Positions 17,215-26,648 of a stretch of DNA of 64,000 nt are shown piece after piece. The notes under the pieces are model-generated. The model had not been told where the DNA came from. It saw nothing but the letters and a program-made list of their open reading frames with translations, and did no database searches. The stretch spans positions 1 to 64,000 of the forward strand of contig CAYNFP010000006.1 in NCBI GenBank assembly GCA_964396655.1, in the 5' to 3' direction. This stretch comes from CAYNFP01 sp964396655. GTDB taxonomy: Bacteria > Bacillota_I > Bacilli_A > RF39 > UBA660. Position 1 is the stretch's first letter, and every line of letters starts with the position of its first letter. The position numbers were made by a program, and so were the translations under genes.

Positions 17215-17937
17215 ATGAAAAAAAGAAAATTTAAATTTATTGATTTTATTATTATAATATCATTAATCATACTTCTCACTTCTACAATATTAATAATTAA
17301 AAACTCAAATGATATAAAAAAAATAAAAGAAGAAAAAGAAACCATTAAAAATATTGTTGATTATGAATATGATAACTCTACTTTATTAGAAAATTTTAGA
17401 ATTGAATTTAAAAATAATGATATTATAGCTATATTAAATATTGAAGATATAATAAATATCCCAATTGTTAAGACAATTGATAATAAATATTATTTAAAAT
17501 ATGGTATTAATAAGACCAAAATACCAGGTGGAGCTCCTTTTATGGATTATAGAACAAATATAGGAGATAAACAAATAAATATATATGGCCATAATTCTAC
17601 AAAATATGATTTACCTTTTAAAAAATTAGAAAATTATTTAGATAATAGTTATACAAAAAATAATGACATAATTGAATTAAAGACAAAAGATAAAACTTAC
17701 AAATATATTATTACTTATATTTATCTAGATAAAAAAAGTGATGAAGATGAGCATTATAAATATAAATATACTGATAATACTTCTTGGTTAAAACATATTA
17801 ATACAATGAAACAAAAATCAATATATAATAATGATATAGAATTAAATGAGTATGATAATATATTAATATTACAAACTTGTCTTTTTGGAGATAATAGAAA
17901 TAAATTATTACTAATAGTTGCTAAACAATTTAATTAA
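17215..17937 (+). CDS. Class B-like sortase
   Basis: The 240-residue transpeptidase has an N-terminal membrane anchor (about residues 9-29) and an extracellular catalytic domain with His126 (NIYGHNS), Cys222 (LQTC) and Arg228 (DNRNK), the sortase triad; the TC motif and its context are most like class B. It should cleave a sorting signal and attach the protein to the cell wall. The convergent adhesin gene is the obvious substrate. I place the start at 17215 because the promoter's -10 box ends 6 bases before it, so the mRNA is predicted to be leaderless. Confidence 0.9.
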   Translation: MKKRKFKFIDFIIIISLIILLTSTILIIKNSNDIKKIKEEKETIKNIVDYEYDNSTLLENFRIEFKNNDIIAILNIEDIINIPIVKTIDNKYYLKYGINKTKIPGGAPFMDYRTNIGDKQINIYGHNSTKYDLPFKKLENYLDNSYTKNNDIIELKTKDKTYKYIITYIYLDKKSDEDEHYKYKYTDNTSWLKHINTMKQKSIYNNDIELNEYDNILILQTCLFGDNRNKLLLIVAKQFN

Positions 17938-17941
17938 TAAA

Positions 17942-17966
17942 AAAATTGAACTAATTGTTCAATTTT
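17942..17966. terminator. Bidirectional terminator, sortase/adhesin
   Basis: A 10-bp perfect stem AAAATTGAAC/GTTCAATTTT with loop TAATT sits between the convergent stops and overlaps the last codons of the adhesin. T runs follow on both strands. Confidence 0.85.
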
Positions 17967-20900
17967 TTCTTTATTATTAAACTGCCTATTAATGATAATG
18001 AACTTATTACATACATTAATTCTGGAAGAATTGAGTTTTCAACTCCTGTATCAGTTGGTTCATCTCCGCCAACACCAGCTAATTCATATATATAATTAAC
18101 TACTGTATCATCTTCAACATAACTTCCTGATTCAGAACCTTCTACTTTTAATAATATATAACCATCAATTTCCTTTGGTGTTACTTCATACATATTTCCG
18201 ATTTGTTCTTCATATGTTTCGGATGCTATTAATTCTTTACCATTCTCATCAAAGTAATTCACAATTAATTTACCCATAACTTTTTCATAAACGTAAGTTA
18301 CAGTTGTATTTCCATCTGTATAAGATCCTAATGCATTACTTGGTATTGTTATTAATCTCCACATATTGTATGTTGTTGTATCTAATGGATTTGTTGTATA
18401 TGCTGTTCCTTGTTGTTCTGTCCTTTGATCTTCAGCTAATATAACTACTTCTGTACTTCCATCCATCCATACATGTCTTACATCTAAAGTTCCCATTGTT
18501 TTACTATAAACATATATTACTTCTAATGTACCTTCTATATAAGTTCCATTTACTGGAGCTGATGCAGAATGTACTTCAAGATATGTCCAATTTGGTATTG
18601 ATTTTGGGCTTGTTGTATATGTATCTACATTTATTTGACCAGAAGTTGTAGAATAATCAACTATTGAATTTCCAACTTCATCTACATAATAGATTTTTAC
18701 TGTACCCATTGTTTTTTCATAAACATATGTTACTTCTAATGTTCCGTTTGCATATGTTCCTGATTCAGAAGCTGATCCACTTTTAATTTCTTTAAATGTC
18801 CAGTTTGGTATGGTTTTTTGAGATGTTGTATATGTATCTACATTTATTTGGCCAGTTGTAATTTCATAAGGAATAATTCCATCCCCATTCTCATCTACAT
18901 AATAAGTTTTTACTGTTCCTAATGTCTTTGTATATTCATAATATACTGTTATCATTCCATTTGTATAAATACCACTTGCATTACTTGGTGTTACTTCTGT
19001 AAATGTCCAATTTGGTATACTTGCTGGACTTGTTGTATAACTTGTTCCTAGTTGGCCAGATGCTAATGTTACTGTATTTAACACATTTGAATGATTATCT
19101 TTTTCAACATAATATACTATTACATTTCCCATAACTTTTTCATAAACATATGTTACAGTTGTATTTCCATCTGTATAAGATCCTGATGCATTACTTGGTG
19201 TTGTTATTAATCTCCACATATTGTATGTTGTTGTATCTAATGGATTTGTTGTATATGCTGTTCCTTGTTGTTCTGTCCTTTGATCTTCAGCTAATATAAC
19301 TACTTCTGTACTTCCGTCCATCCATACATGTCTTACATCTAAAGTTCCCATTGTTTCTTCATAAACATAAGTTACTTCTAATATTCCGTTTGTATATGTT
19401 CCTGAAACTGAGGCTGATCCACTTTCAATTTCTTTAAATGTCCAGTTAGTTATTGTTTTTTGAGATGTTGTATATGTATCTACATTTACTTGACCAGTTG
19501 TAGTTACATCTGCTGATAATGTATTTCCTTCTTCATCTACATAATGTGCCACTACTGTTCCTAATGTCTTTGTATATTCATAATATACTGTTATCATTCC
19601 ATCTATATATCTTCCTAATGCATTCATAGGAATTGTTCCAGTAAATGTCCAATTAGCTATTATTTTTAAATTTGTTGTGTATACTGTTCCAACTTGAGCT
19701 GTTGGTAATGTTTCTGAATCTAATATATTTGAATGATTATCTTTTTCAACATAATATACTGTTACATTTCCCATAACTTTTTCATAAACATATGTTACAG
19801 TTGTATTTCCATCTGTATAAGATCCTGATGCATTACTTGGTGTTGTTATTAATCTCCACATATTGTATGTTGTTGTATCTAATGGATTTGTTGTATATGC
19901 TGTTCCTTGTTGTTCTGTCCTTTGATCTTCAGCTAATATAACTACTTCTGTACTTCCGTCCATCCATACATGTCTTACATCTAAAGTTCCCATTGTTTCT
20001 TCATAAACATAAGTTACTTCTAATATTCCGTTTGTATATGTTCCTGAAACTGAGGCTGATCCACTTTCAATTTCTTTAAATGTCCAATTAGTTATTGTCT
20101 TTTGAATTGTATTATAACTATCTACATTTACTTGACCAGTTGTAGTTACATCTGCTGATAATGTATTTCCATTCTCATCTACATAATGTGCCACTACTGT
20201 TCCTAATGTCTTTGTATAAGTATATATTACATTAGTATCTCCTTCTGCATAAGTTCCATTTACTGAAGCTGATCCAGAATGCACTCCAATGTATGTCCAA
20301 TTTGATATTGGTTTTGGACTTGTTGTATATGTGTCTACATTTACTTGGCCCATAGTATAATCATTAGGACTTATTACTGTATTAGTTCCAACTTCTACAT
20401 AATGAATAATTACTGTTCCTAATGTCTTTGTATATTCATAATATACTGTTATACTCCCATCTATATAATTTCCATTTGCATTACCCGGAATAGTTCCAGT
20501 AAATGTCCAATTTGGTATACTTGCTGGACTTGTTGTATAACTTGTTCCAACTTGTTCTGTTGTAATTGTATTTAAAGATATTTCATTTGAAGAATTATCT
20601 TTTTCTATATATTTTACAATTACTGTACCCATAACTTTTTCATAAACGTAAGTTACAGTTGTGTTTCCATCTGTATAAGATCCTGATGCATTACTTGGTG
20701 TTGTTATTAATCTCCACATATTGTATGTTGTTGTATCTAATGGATTTGTTGTATATGCTGTTCCTTGTTGTTCTGTCCTTTGATCTTCAGCTAATATAAC
20801 TACTTCTGTACTTCCGTCCATCCATACATGTCTTACATCTAAAGTTCCCATTGTTTCTTCATAAACATAAGTTACTTCTAATATTCCGTTTGTATATGTT

Positions 20901-23248
20901 CCTGAAACTGAGGCTGATCCACTTTCAATTTCTTTAAATGTCCAATTAGTTATTGTCTTTTGAATTGTATTATAACTATCTACATTTACTTGACCAGTTG
21001 TAGTTACATCTGCTGATAATGTATTTCCATTCTCATCTACATAATGTGCCACTACTGTTCCCATAATTTTTTCGTAAACATATGTTACAGTTGTGTTTCC
21101 ATCTGTATAAGATCCTGATGCATTACTTGGAGTTGTTATTAATCTCCACATATTGTATGTTGTTGTATCTAATGGATTTGTTGTATATGCTGTTCCTTGT
21201 TGTTCTGTCCTTTGATCTTCAGCTAATATAACTACTTCTGTACTTCCGTCCATCCATACATGTCTTACATCCAATGTACCCATTGTTTTTGTGTACTCAT
21301 AATATACTGTTATCATTCCATCTATATAAGTACCACTTGCATTACTTGGTGTTACTTCTGTAAATGTCCAGTTTGGTATTGGTTTTGAATTTGTTGTGTA
21401 TGATGTTCCAGCTTGAGCTGTTGATAATGTTTCAGTATCTAACACATTTGAATGATTGTCTTTTTCAACGTAATATACTGTTACATTTCCCATTACTTTT
21501 TCTATTGTTAATGTAACTGTTGCTACATTGCTTTTTACTGTTTCATAAATTGGATCATTATTATTATCATAACCAACCAATACTTTTGTAAATATTCTAT
21601 AAGTAAAACTGTCTGATGTTGCCCCTAATAATGTTGGAGTATATATAAATGCTGTTTTTGCTGAGTTTAATGAAAGTGTCCCATTAGTTGTTGAAGATAC
21701 TATTTCGATTGTGTCTGTTAAACTTGCTGCATTTTCTAATTCTGTACCTAATGTATAATTACTATTATTATCATTTGCTACTATTGAAGCAATTGTTATT
21801 TCTTTTGTTTCAGTTGATCTAACTGTACCAGCATTATCATTTTCTGCTATAGCGGGTACAACAACTGATGGCTTATCTAATACTAAATTAAATTTTCCAT
21901 TTCCATCTAATGTATATGTAAATTCATTTCCACTAGCTGGTGTTCCAGTCAATATTGTATTAAAGTTTGTATACATTGAACCATGGTATTCATTTTTTGC
22001 AACTATTTTATAATTAAATGTTATAGGAGTTAATGCATTTATAGTTCCAATAGCATAAGTTATTTTTGTTCCTTCTGATACTGTTTCAATTGTAACCTTA
22101 TCTGTTCCATAAGCTGTTTTTAAATTATCTTGTTCAGTTTGTGTTAATGTAAAATCATTTGGGATAATATCTGTTAAAACCACATTTGTTGCTACATCGT
22201 ATTTTGTTGTTGTAATATTTTCTACTATTGCATCAAATGCTTCTAATAATTCATCTCCATCATTTGCTGTTAAAAATCTACTATATGTTCCTAAACCATT
22301 TCCCTCTTCATCTATATCTTCACCTGCAATATATTTTAATAAATTATTGGCATTTGTATTTGTTCCTAATCCAATTGTATAAAATGTCACAAAATAGTTA
22401 TCATCTGTTTTAAAGAAATCAGCTGCTGCTTTTGCGGCATTTGTATAACTATAAGATCCGCCAGTCCATGTATAATTTATTTCATTATCAGAATCCTTAT
22501 ATCCAGTTCCAGGATTAACATTATCAGTTGAAGCATTTGTTTCTCCATCAGTTAATAAAACTATAACTTTATCATTTGAAGAACCATATAATGTTTGACC
22601 ACCTTTATTAATTCCATCTTGAACATTTGTAGAATTTGTTGTATTAATTCCATTAATAGCATCTGTTATTTCATTTAAGTCTGTTGTTAATAAATTTATT
22701 ACACTTCCGTTATTATTAAAAATTGTTAATGAAATTCTAAAATAAATATCATCTTCTGTATTATTATTTAAAAGTTCTGTTGCTAGATTAATAGCTGCCA
22801 TTTTAGCCGCTGCTATTCTTGTTACTGTTTGAGTTTGAGTGTTCCCATATTCATCTGTAACTGTAATTTGAATATTTGTTGTCATACTACCTGATGCATC
22901 TAAAACCAAAGCTACATCAACGGTATCATATGTAGTTACTTGTGTTGTTTCTGTAAAAGGTTCACTATCTATATTTATAGTAACCTCTGCTTCTCTACTA
23001 TCTCCATCTGTTGTTGCATCATAATTTGGATCAACTTGATCTTGAGGAATTATAGTAGCGTCTTTCTCGCCATCTGTTTCTCCTGGTTCTAAACTTTCCA
23101 AATTGTTTGTGTCTTCTACTGCCACAAATGCTGAATCTTCAACTGTCTGTACTTCAATTCCTTCTTTTGCATTAAGTTTATTTATGTTTAAAAAACCAAA
23201 CATAAAAACTAATGCGATTAACATAAAATTCTTTAAAAATTTCTTCAT
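17951..23248 (-). CDS. Giant sortase-anchored adhesin: VWA domain plus 16 MucBP-like repeats
   Basis: The 1765-residue surface protein has a signal peptide (cleavage expected after NKLNA, residue 27), a von Willebrand A domain with the MIDAS motif DASGS at 117-121 and LLTDGET further on, a beta-rich linker, and from about residue 585 to 1715 sixteen repeats of about 70 residues of MucBP type, each opening like MGTVxxxYVDENG. Five of these are an almost identical RHVWMDG variant. The C-terminus has EPTDTG, a hydrophobic helix and KKK, an atypical sorting signal. It probably binds mucin or other host or cell-surface ligands. Promoter TTGACA-N17-TATTAT lies upstream, and a GGAGGG ribosome site precedes the ATG. 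Confidence 0.93.
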   Translation of the reverse strand: MKKFLKNFMLIALVFMFGFLNINKLNAKEGIEVQTVEDSAFVAVEDTNNLESLEPGETDGEKDATIIPQDQVDPNYDATTDGDSREAEVTINIDSEPFTETTQVTTYDTVDVALVLDASGSMTTNIQITVTDEYGNTQTQTVTRIAAAKMAAINLATELLNNNTEDDIYFRISLTIFNNNGSVINLLTTDLNEITDAINGINTTNSTNVQDGINKGGQTLYGSSNDKVIVLLTDGETNASTDNVNPGTGYKDSDNEINYTWTGGSYSYTNAAKAAADFFKTDDNYFVTFYTIGLGTNTNANNLLKYIAGEDIDEEGNGLGTYSRFLTANDGDELLEAFDAIVENITTTKYDVATNVVLTDIIPNDFTLTQTEQDNLKTAYGTDKVTIETVSEGTKITYAIGTINALTPITFNYKIVAKNEYHGSMYTNFNTILTGTPASGNEFTYTLDGNGKFNLVLDKPSVVVPAIAENDNAGTVRSTETKEITIASIVANDNNSNYTLGTELENAASLTDTIEIVSSTTNGTLSLNSAKTAFIYTPTLLGATSDSFTYRIFTKVLVGYDNNNDPIYETVKSNVATVTLTIEKVMGNVTVYYVEKDNHSNVLDTETLSTAQAGTSYTTNSKPIPNWTFTEVTPSNASGTYIDGMITVYYEYTKTMGTLDVRHVWMDGSTEVVILAEDQRTEQQGTAYTTNPLDTTTYNMWRLITTPSNASGSYTDGNTTVTYVYEKIMGTVVAHYVDENGNTLSADVTTTGQVNVDSYNTIQKTITNWTFKEIESGSASVSGTYTNGILEVTYVYEETMGTLDVRHVWMDGSTEVVILAEDQRTEQQGTAYTTNPLDTTTYNMWRLITTPSNASGSYTDGNTTVTYVYEKVMGTVIVKYIEKDNSSNEISLNTITTEQVGTSYTTSPASIPNWTFTGTIPGNANGNYIDGSITVYYEYTKTLGTVIIHYVEVGTNTVISPNDYTMGQVNVDTYTTSPKPISNWTYIGVHSGSASVNGTYAEGDTNVIYTYTKTLGTVVAHYVDENGNTLSADVTTTGQVNVDSYNTIQKTITNWTFKEIESGSASVSGTYTNGILEVTYVYEETMGTLDVRHVWMDGSTEVVILAEDQRTEQQGTAYTTNPLDTTTYNMWRLITTPSNASGSYTDGNTTVTYVYEKVMGNVTVYYVEKDNHSNILDSETLPTAQVGTVYTTNLKIIANWTFTGTIPMNALGRYIDGMITVYYEYTKTLGTVVAHYVDEEGNTLSADVTTTGQVNVDTYTTSQKTITNWTFKEIESGSASVSGTYTNGILEVTYVYEETMGTLDVRHVWMDGSTEVVILAEDQRTEQQGTAYTTNPLDTTTYNMWRLITTPSNASGSYTDGNTTVTYVYEKVMGNVIVYYVEKDNHSNVLNTVTLASGQLGTSYTTSPASIPNWTFTEVTPSNASGIYTNGMITVYYEYTKTLGTVKTYYVDENGDGIIPYEITTGQINVDTYTTSQKTIPNWTFKEIKSGSASESGTYANGTLEVTYVYEKTMGTVKIYYVDEVGNSIVDYSTTSGQINVDTYTTSPKSIPNWTYLEVHSASAPVNGTYIEGTLEVIYVYSKTMGTLDVRHVWMDGSTEVVILAEDQRTEQQGTAYTTNPLDTTTYNMWRLITIPSNALGSYTDGNTTVTYVYEKVMGKLIVNYFDENGKELIASETYEEQIGNMYEVTPKEIDGYILLKVEGSESGSYVEDDTVVNYIYELAGVGGDEPTDTGVENSILPELMYVISSLSLIGSLIIKKKLNN
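18280..21283 (-). repeat. Five near-identical ~217-bp coding repeats
   Basis: Copies lie at about 18280-18496, 19134-19351, 19776-19993, 20634-20851 and 21066-21283, interspersed with more diverged MucBP repeats. They encode the RHVWMDG-type repeat and differ at only a few bases. Some neighbouring repeats (those with HYVDENG) are also close copies. Such identity points to recent recombination or conversion and makes the copy number in this assembly uncertain. Confidence 0.85.
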
Positions 23249-23278
23249 TTTCCCTCCAAAATTTTCACTAAAATACCG

Positions 23279-23295
23279 TTAAAGTATAACTTTAA
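23279..23295. promoter_or_regulatory. Inverted repeat in the adhesin leader
   Basis: TTAAAGT-ATA-ACTTTAA is a perfect 7-bp inverted repeat about 20 bases downstream of the predicted adhesin transcription start and 30 bases before its ATG. It could be an operator or an mRNA hairpin. Confidence 0.45.
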
Positions 23296-23323
23296 AAATA
23301 AAATTAAACTTTTATAAGTCAAT

Positions 23324-23352
23324 ATAATATGTAACTTTCCATTTTTTGTCAA
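23324..23352 (-). promoter_or_regulatory. Adhesin promoter
   Basis: TTGACA (23347-23352), 17 bases and TATTAT (23324-23329) on the minus strand. Transcription should begin near 23317, giving a leader of about 70 bases. The hexamers are identical to those of the sortase promoter. Nothing else is visible in 23296-23480. Confidence 0.85.
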
Positions 23353-23479
23353 GAGTTTTTTTTATTTTTTAATTTTAAAAGCGAGATATTTGAATTTTAC
23401 AGTAAAAAAATATATCACTTTTCATATTTATATTATGATGTTTTAATATATAAAATATAAAATTTTTATATACAAAAAA

Positions 23480-23505
23480 ATTACAAATTTCTACAAATTT
23501 GTAAT
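23480..23505 (-). terminator. Terminator of the dnaB-dnaI operon
   Basis: An 11-bp perfect stem ATTACAAATTT/AAATTTGTAAT with loop CTAC overlaps the last base of the dnaI stop and is followed on the minus strand by seven T. Confidence 0.85.
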
Positions 23506-24404
23506 TATTTTCTTTTGTTATTGCTTATTAATTCCATATAGTTTGTAAGTTGTTTTATTCTCTCAATTATTCTTCTTGCTTTAACACTATCACTAGAAGT
23601 ATTAGTTAATTTTAGGTGAGATTCAAGTTCTTCTAAACTTAAATTTGAAGTAAAAAATGTAGTTAAATTATTATCCATTCTATACTGCAAAATTGTTCCT
23701 AATATCTCATCTCTACTCCAAGCAGTGTTATTTTCAGCTCCAATATCATCAATTAATAAAATATCACTTCTCATTATTTCATCAAATTTTAAATCAAAAT
23801 CTTCTGTATTAAATGAAGCTTTTAAAGTTTTTAATAAATTAGGATAATATACTATAACACATCTTGCTCCTTTTTTAGAAATTTCATTAATAGCAGCACT
23901 TATAATATAGGTTTTTCCACTACCAAATGAGCCACATAAATATAAGCCTTTTTCTTCGTTTTTTGTATCAAAATTATCAATAAATTTATTTAAATATTTT
24001 ATTAAATTAAGTCTCTCTTTTTCTAAAATAAGATCACTCATTTTAGCTTCATATATAAATTTAGGAACTTCAAAATATGTGACATTTGTTTTTTCTTTTA
24101 AATTAATTTTTTCATATTTACAAGGAATATAATCAAATACTAACCCAATGCCTTCATTAACAGGATAATTAACATAACCTTGCACTTTATTTTTACAATA
24201 ACTTAACCCTTTGCAGCCCTTACAATTTTCTAATTCTAAAACAGTATTTTGTAACTTTGAAGTATATTTAATTAATACTTCTTCTGGAACGTCAAGTCTA
24301 TTAACCAATTTAACAAAATTAGGTTCTTCTAAAGAAAGCATATAACTTTTTTTAACAGTATTTAAATTGTTTTTATTATTTGATAACTCATTAAAATTTT
24401 TCAT
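23505..24404 (-). CDS. dnaI: Primosomal protein DnaI, helicase loader
   Basis: The 299-residue protein has the N-terminal zinc-binding region (CKGCKGLSYCKN, residues about 58-69) and a C-terminal AAA+ ATPase domain with Walker A GSFGSGKTY and Walker B LLIDDIGAE, plus the sensor segment FTSNLS. It loads the replicative helicase at origins and restarted forks. It overlaps dnaB by one base (TAATG), the standard coupling of this pair in Firmicutes. Confidence 0.96.
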   Translation of the reverse strand: MKNFNELSNNKNNLNTVKKSYMLSLEEPNFVKLVNRLDVPEEVLIKYTSKLQNTVLELENCKGCKGLSYCKNKVQGYVNYPVNEGIGLVFDYIPCKYEKINLKEKTNVTYFEVPKFIYEAKMSDLILEKERLNLIKYLNKFIDNFDTKNEEKGLYLCGSFGSGKTYIISAAINEISKKGARCVIVYYPNLLKTLKASFNTEDFDLKFDEIMRSDILLIDDIGAENNTAWSRDEILGTILQYRMDNNLTTFFTSNLSLEELESHLKLTNTSSDSVKARRIIERIKQLTNYMELISNNKRK

Positions 24405-25690
24405 TATTTATACTCCTTTACTAATTCCTCAAGTTCTTGTTTTTCTTCTTCTGTTAATTTTTCATTTGATATTTCTTTATTAAACCAAGAAGGTATTATA
24501 TCTTCCTTTTTTGTTTCTACAGTTTTAACTTTTTTATATTTTTTATGTTCTTTTTCAGCTAGTTCCATAGCTTCTGTTGCTGTTTCTATTCCCAATCTTT
24601 TCCATTGAGAAGCAATTGTATCTATATATGCTTTAGTTAATTTATTATTATTTGTTCTAAGAACATAATCAATTAATACATTCACAACAGCAGAATTTAG
24701 TTTTAAATCCACTATTAAATTTTCTAATATTTTCATATCTCTTTCTACTGGTTTAGAACCCTTATTTTTGGATTTTAAAAAGTTATAGGGAGAAATAGTT
24801 TCAAATACTTTAATCATTTTACCACGTTTTGAATTATCTCCTTTAGGAGTTGTAAGATATTCTGGTTGTGTTTTAAATATCAAACTAGGTAATCTATTAT
24901 CATTATTAAATTGATAGTATTTTCTAACATTTTTTCTTAGTATTTCTTTATCTATCATACCTTTTTCATTTAAAGATGTTTTTACTAAATCACTCATTTG
25001 CATAGGATCTAATTCATAAAGAAAAGATAAATCTCTTATTAATTCTTTAGTTATCTTATTTAATGCTTTATTATTAAATAAATTTTTAGGCATAGAAGAT
25101 ATTAGTAAATCAAAATCAAAATCATATTGATAATTTAACTTTAACTTTTCTTTATTAATTATGTCTGCATTTTCTAATTCATAATTAGTAAAGTTCTTAC
25201 TTTTGAATGTCATATCAAAAGGTGAAGTAATATCCTTGTATCCTTTTAAATCTATAGATGGTATTTTAAAATAATTTAAAATTCTATTATATTCTTCTTT
25301 GCCTAGATTATTATATAAAACCATATTAAATATTGGATGAGAAAAGAATTCTGAAGCACTTATTGGACTATATAATTCATATATATATGAATTAACATTT
25401 CCTTCCATATAATATGTTTTTAATAATCCTATTCCTTCAAGTTTTATTCTAGATTCTTTAATATCTTTTAAGTTTAAACTCATACTTGTCATTAAATGAT
25501 GGTGAGTTAATTCAGAAGATATATAATTATTTACTTTTAATTCATTATAAAGAGCTAAATATAAAGTTACAGGAACATTACCTATTATAGGCATATAAAG
25601 CATAGTTAAAATAAGTTTATCTTCTTCATTAAGAAAACTTTTATTAACAACTTGATATATGTCTGCTGGTAAAAGAGTCACTGTTTCCAT
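24404..25690 (-). CDS. dnaB: Replication initiation/membrane attachment protein DnaB (DnaD-like)
   Basis: The 428-residue Firmicutes DnaB (not the helicase) has an N-terminal winged-helix region (from DIYQVVNKSFLNEEDKL) and a C-terminal DnaD-like domain, with residues around VVNVLIDYVLRTNNNKL and YIDTIASQWKRLGI matching the usual DnaD-domain end. It acts with DnaD and DnaI in helicase loading. An AGAGGT ribosome site precedes the ATG. A lysine- and glutamate-rich tail follows the domain. Confidence 0.93.
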   Translation of the reverse strand: METVTLLPADIYQVVNKSFLNEEDKLILTMLYMPIIGNVPVTLYLALYNELKVNNYISSELTHHHLMTSMSLNLKDIKESRIKLEGIGLLKTYYMEGNVNSYIYELYSPISASEFFSHPIFNMVLYNNLGKEEYNRILNYFKIPSIDLKGYKDITSPFDMTFKSKNFTNYELENADIINKEKLKLNYQYDFDFDLLISSMPKNLFNNKALNKITKELIRDLSFLYELDPMQMSDLVKTSLNEKGMIDKEILRKNVRKYYQFNNDNRLPSLIFKTQPEYLTTPKGDNSKRGKMIKVFETISPYNFLKSKNKGSKPVERDMKILENLIVDLKLNSAVVNVLIDYVLRTNNNKLTKAYIDTIASQWKRLGIETATEAMELAEKEHKKYKKVKTVETKKEDIIPSWFNKEISNEKLTEEEKQELEELVKEYK

Positions 25691-25703
25691 AAATATACCT
25701 CTA

Positions 25704-25734
25704 AAGTTATTTTATATTAAATGGAAAATAACTT
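25704..25734 (-). promoter_or_regulatory. Hairpin between the pilin operon and dnaB
   Basis: A perfect 10-bp stem AAGTTATTTT/AAAATAACTT with an 11-base loop fills the gap between the last pilin stop and the dnaB ribosome site. It has no T run, so it may be a processing or attenuation structure rather than a full terminator. Confidence 0.5.
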
Positions 25735-25738
25735 CAAG

Positions 25739-26191
25739 TTAATAATCATAAATTTCTACATTATAATCTGTATTAGTTGTTAAACTTATTACTATTTTAT
25801 AAAAAGTACCTTCTTCTAACACCTCCGAACTATAAGTTATTTGATTAAATTTATCACTTGATATTGTTCTTACTAAATATACAGTAGATGCATTATAATA
25901 TTTTATACTTGTACCATTATCAGTAATCTCAATAGTTTTAGTACTACTATTATCAAAAGTTATAGTGCATTTTATAGTACTCTCACAACTTATTGAAGAT
26001 ATTCCATAATTAGCAGCATCATAATTAATAGTTTTAGAAATAGAAGCTTGATTTACCATTAAATTCATATCTATATTAAGATTCTCTTTTTGATCTTTAA
26101 ACGATATAACTAAACTAGTCATAAAAAGCATAACTATTGATAATAAAACTATTGATACTAAAAGTTCAATTAAAGTAAAACCTTTCTTCAT
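25739..26191 (-). CDS. Type IV pilin-like protein
   Basis: The 150-residue protein has a prepilin signal KKGFTLIELLVSI: a prepilin peptidase would cut after the glycine, leaving Phe1 and Glu5, followed by the hydrophobic assembly helix (to about residue 28). The rest is a small beta-rich head with a Cys pair (SCESTIKC). It resembles ComG-type or minor pilins of Gram-positive type IV pili. It overlaps the gene before it by 4 bases and is the third gene of a pilin operon. No assembly ATPase or prepilin peptidase gene is in this window. Confidence 0.88.
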   Translation of the reverse strand: MKKGFTLIELLVSIVLLSIVMLFMTSLVISFKDQKENLNIDMNLMVNQASISKTINYDAANYGISSISCESTIKCTITFDNSSTKTIEITDNGTSIKYYNASTVYLVRTISSDKFNQITYSSEVLEEGTFYKIVISLTTNTDYNVEIYDY

Positions 26192-26646
26192 TCTATCACC
26201 TTCATAGATAACGAAGCATAATAATCTTTATTATCACTTTCATAATGAATGATTAAATATTTATGATTGTTTTGCAAAATTTTCATATAGTTAATATCTG
26301 TATTTGTTAAATCTGTATGAGTTCCTGATAAAACTTCTTTAATATTTATATTATTATAAATAACATAATCTATATCTAATAATGTATATAAATCAGTACA
26401 ATCTCCAGACATATAACCAGTACAATCAACTGATTCAATTTTAATATAATTAGAAGATGGATAACCATTAGTAAAAGTTTTTTTAATTACATTAATTTTA
26501 TATATATCATTTATATTATCATAATATCTATTTTGTTTTAAATTACTGAACACGAAAGAATATGCTTTATATAAACCCAGCATACTAACTATTACTACTA
26601 CTAAAACTATTATAGTTTCTACTAAAACAAATCCTTTTCTATTCAT
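26188..26646 (-). CDS. Type IV pilin-like protein
   Basis: The 152-residue protein begins MNRKGFVLVETIIVLVVVIVSM, a prepilin-type N-terminus with Glu5 of the mature form present. The head has a Cys pair (DCTGYMSGDC) that could form a disulfide. It lies 2 bases after the RCC1 fusion gene and overlaps the next pilin gene by 4 bases, so all three are translated from one mRNA. Confidence 0.85.
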   Translation of the reverse strand: MNRKGFVLVETIIVLVVVIVSMLGLYKAYSFVFSNLKQNRYYDNINDIYKINVIKKTFTNGYPSSNYIKIESVDCTGYMSGDCTDLYTLLDIDYVIYNNINIKEVLSGTHTDLTNTDINYMKILQNNHKYLIIHYESDNKDYYASLSMKVIE

Positions 26647-26648
26647 AT

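Noticed and set aside
18280..21283. CRISPR-like periodic repeats
   Set aside because: The repeat units are over 200 bp, lie in one continuous reading frame and encode MucBP domains; spacers are also homologous to each other.
22228..22413. Plus-strand open frame antisense to the adhesin
   Set aside because: It is a low-complexity shadow (His/Leu-rich) of the VWA-coding strand with no ribosome site.
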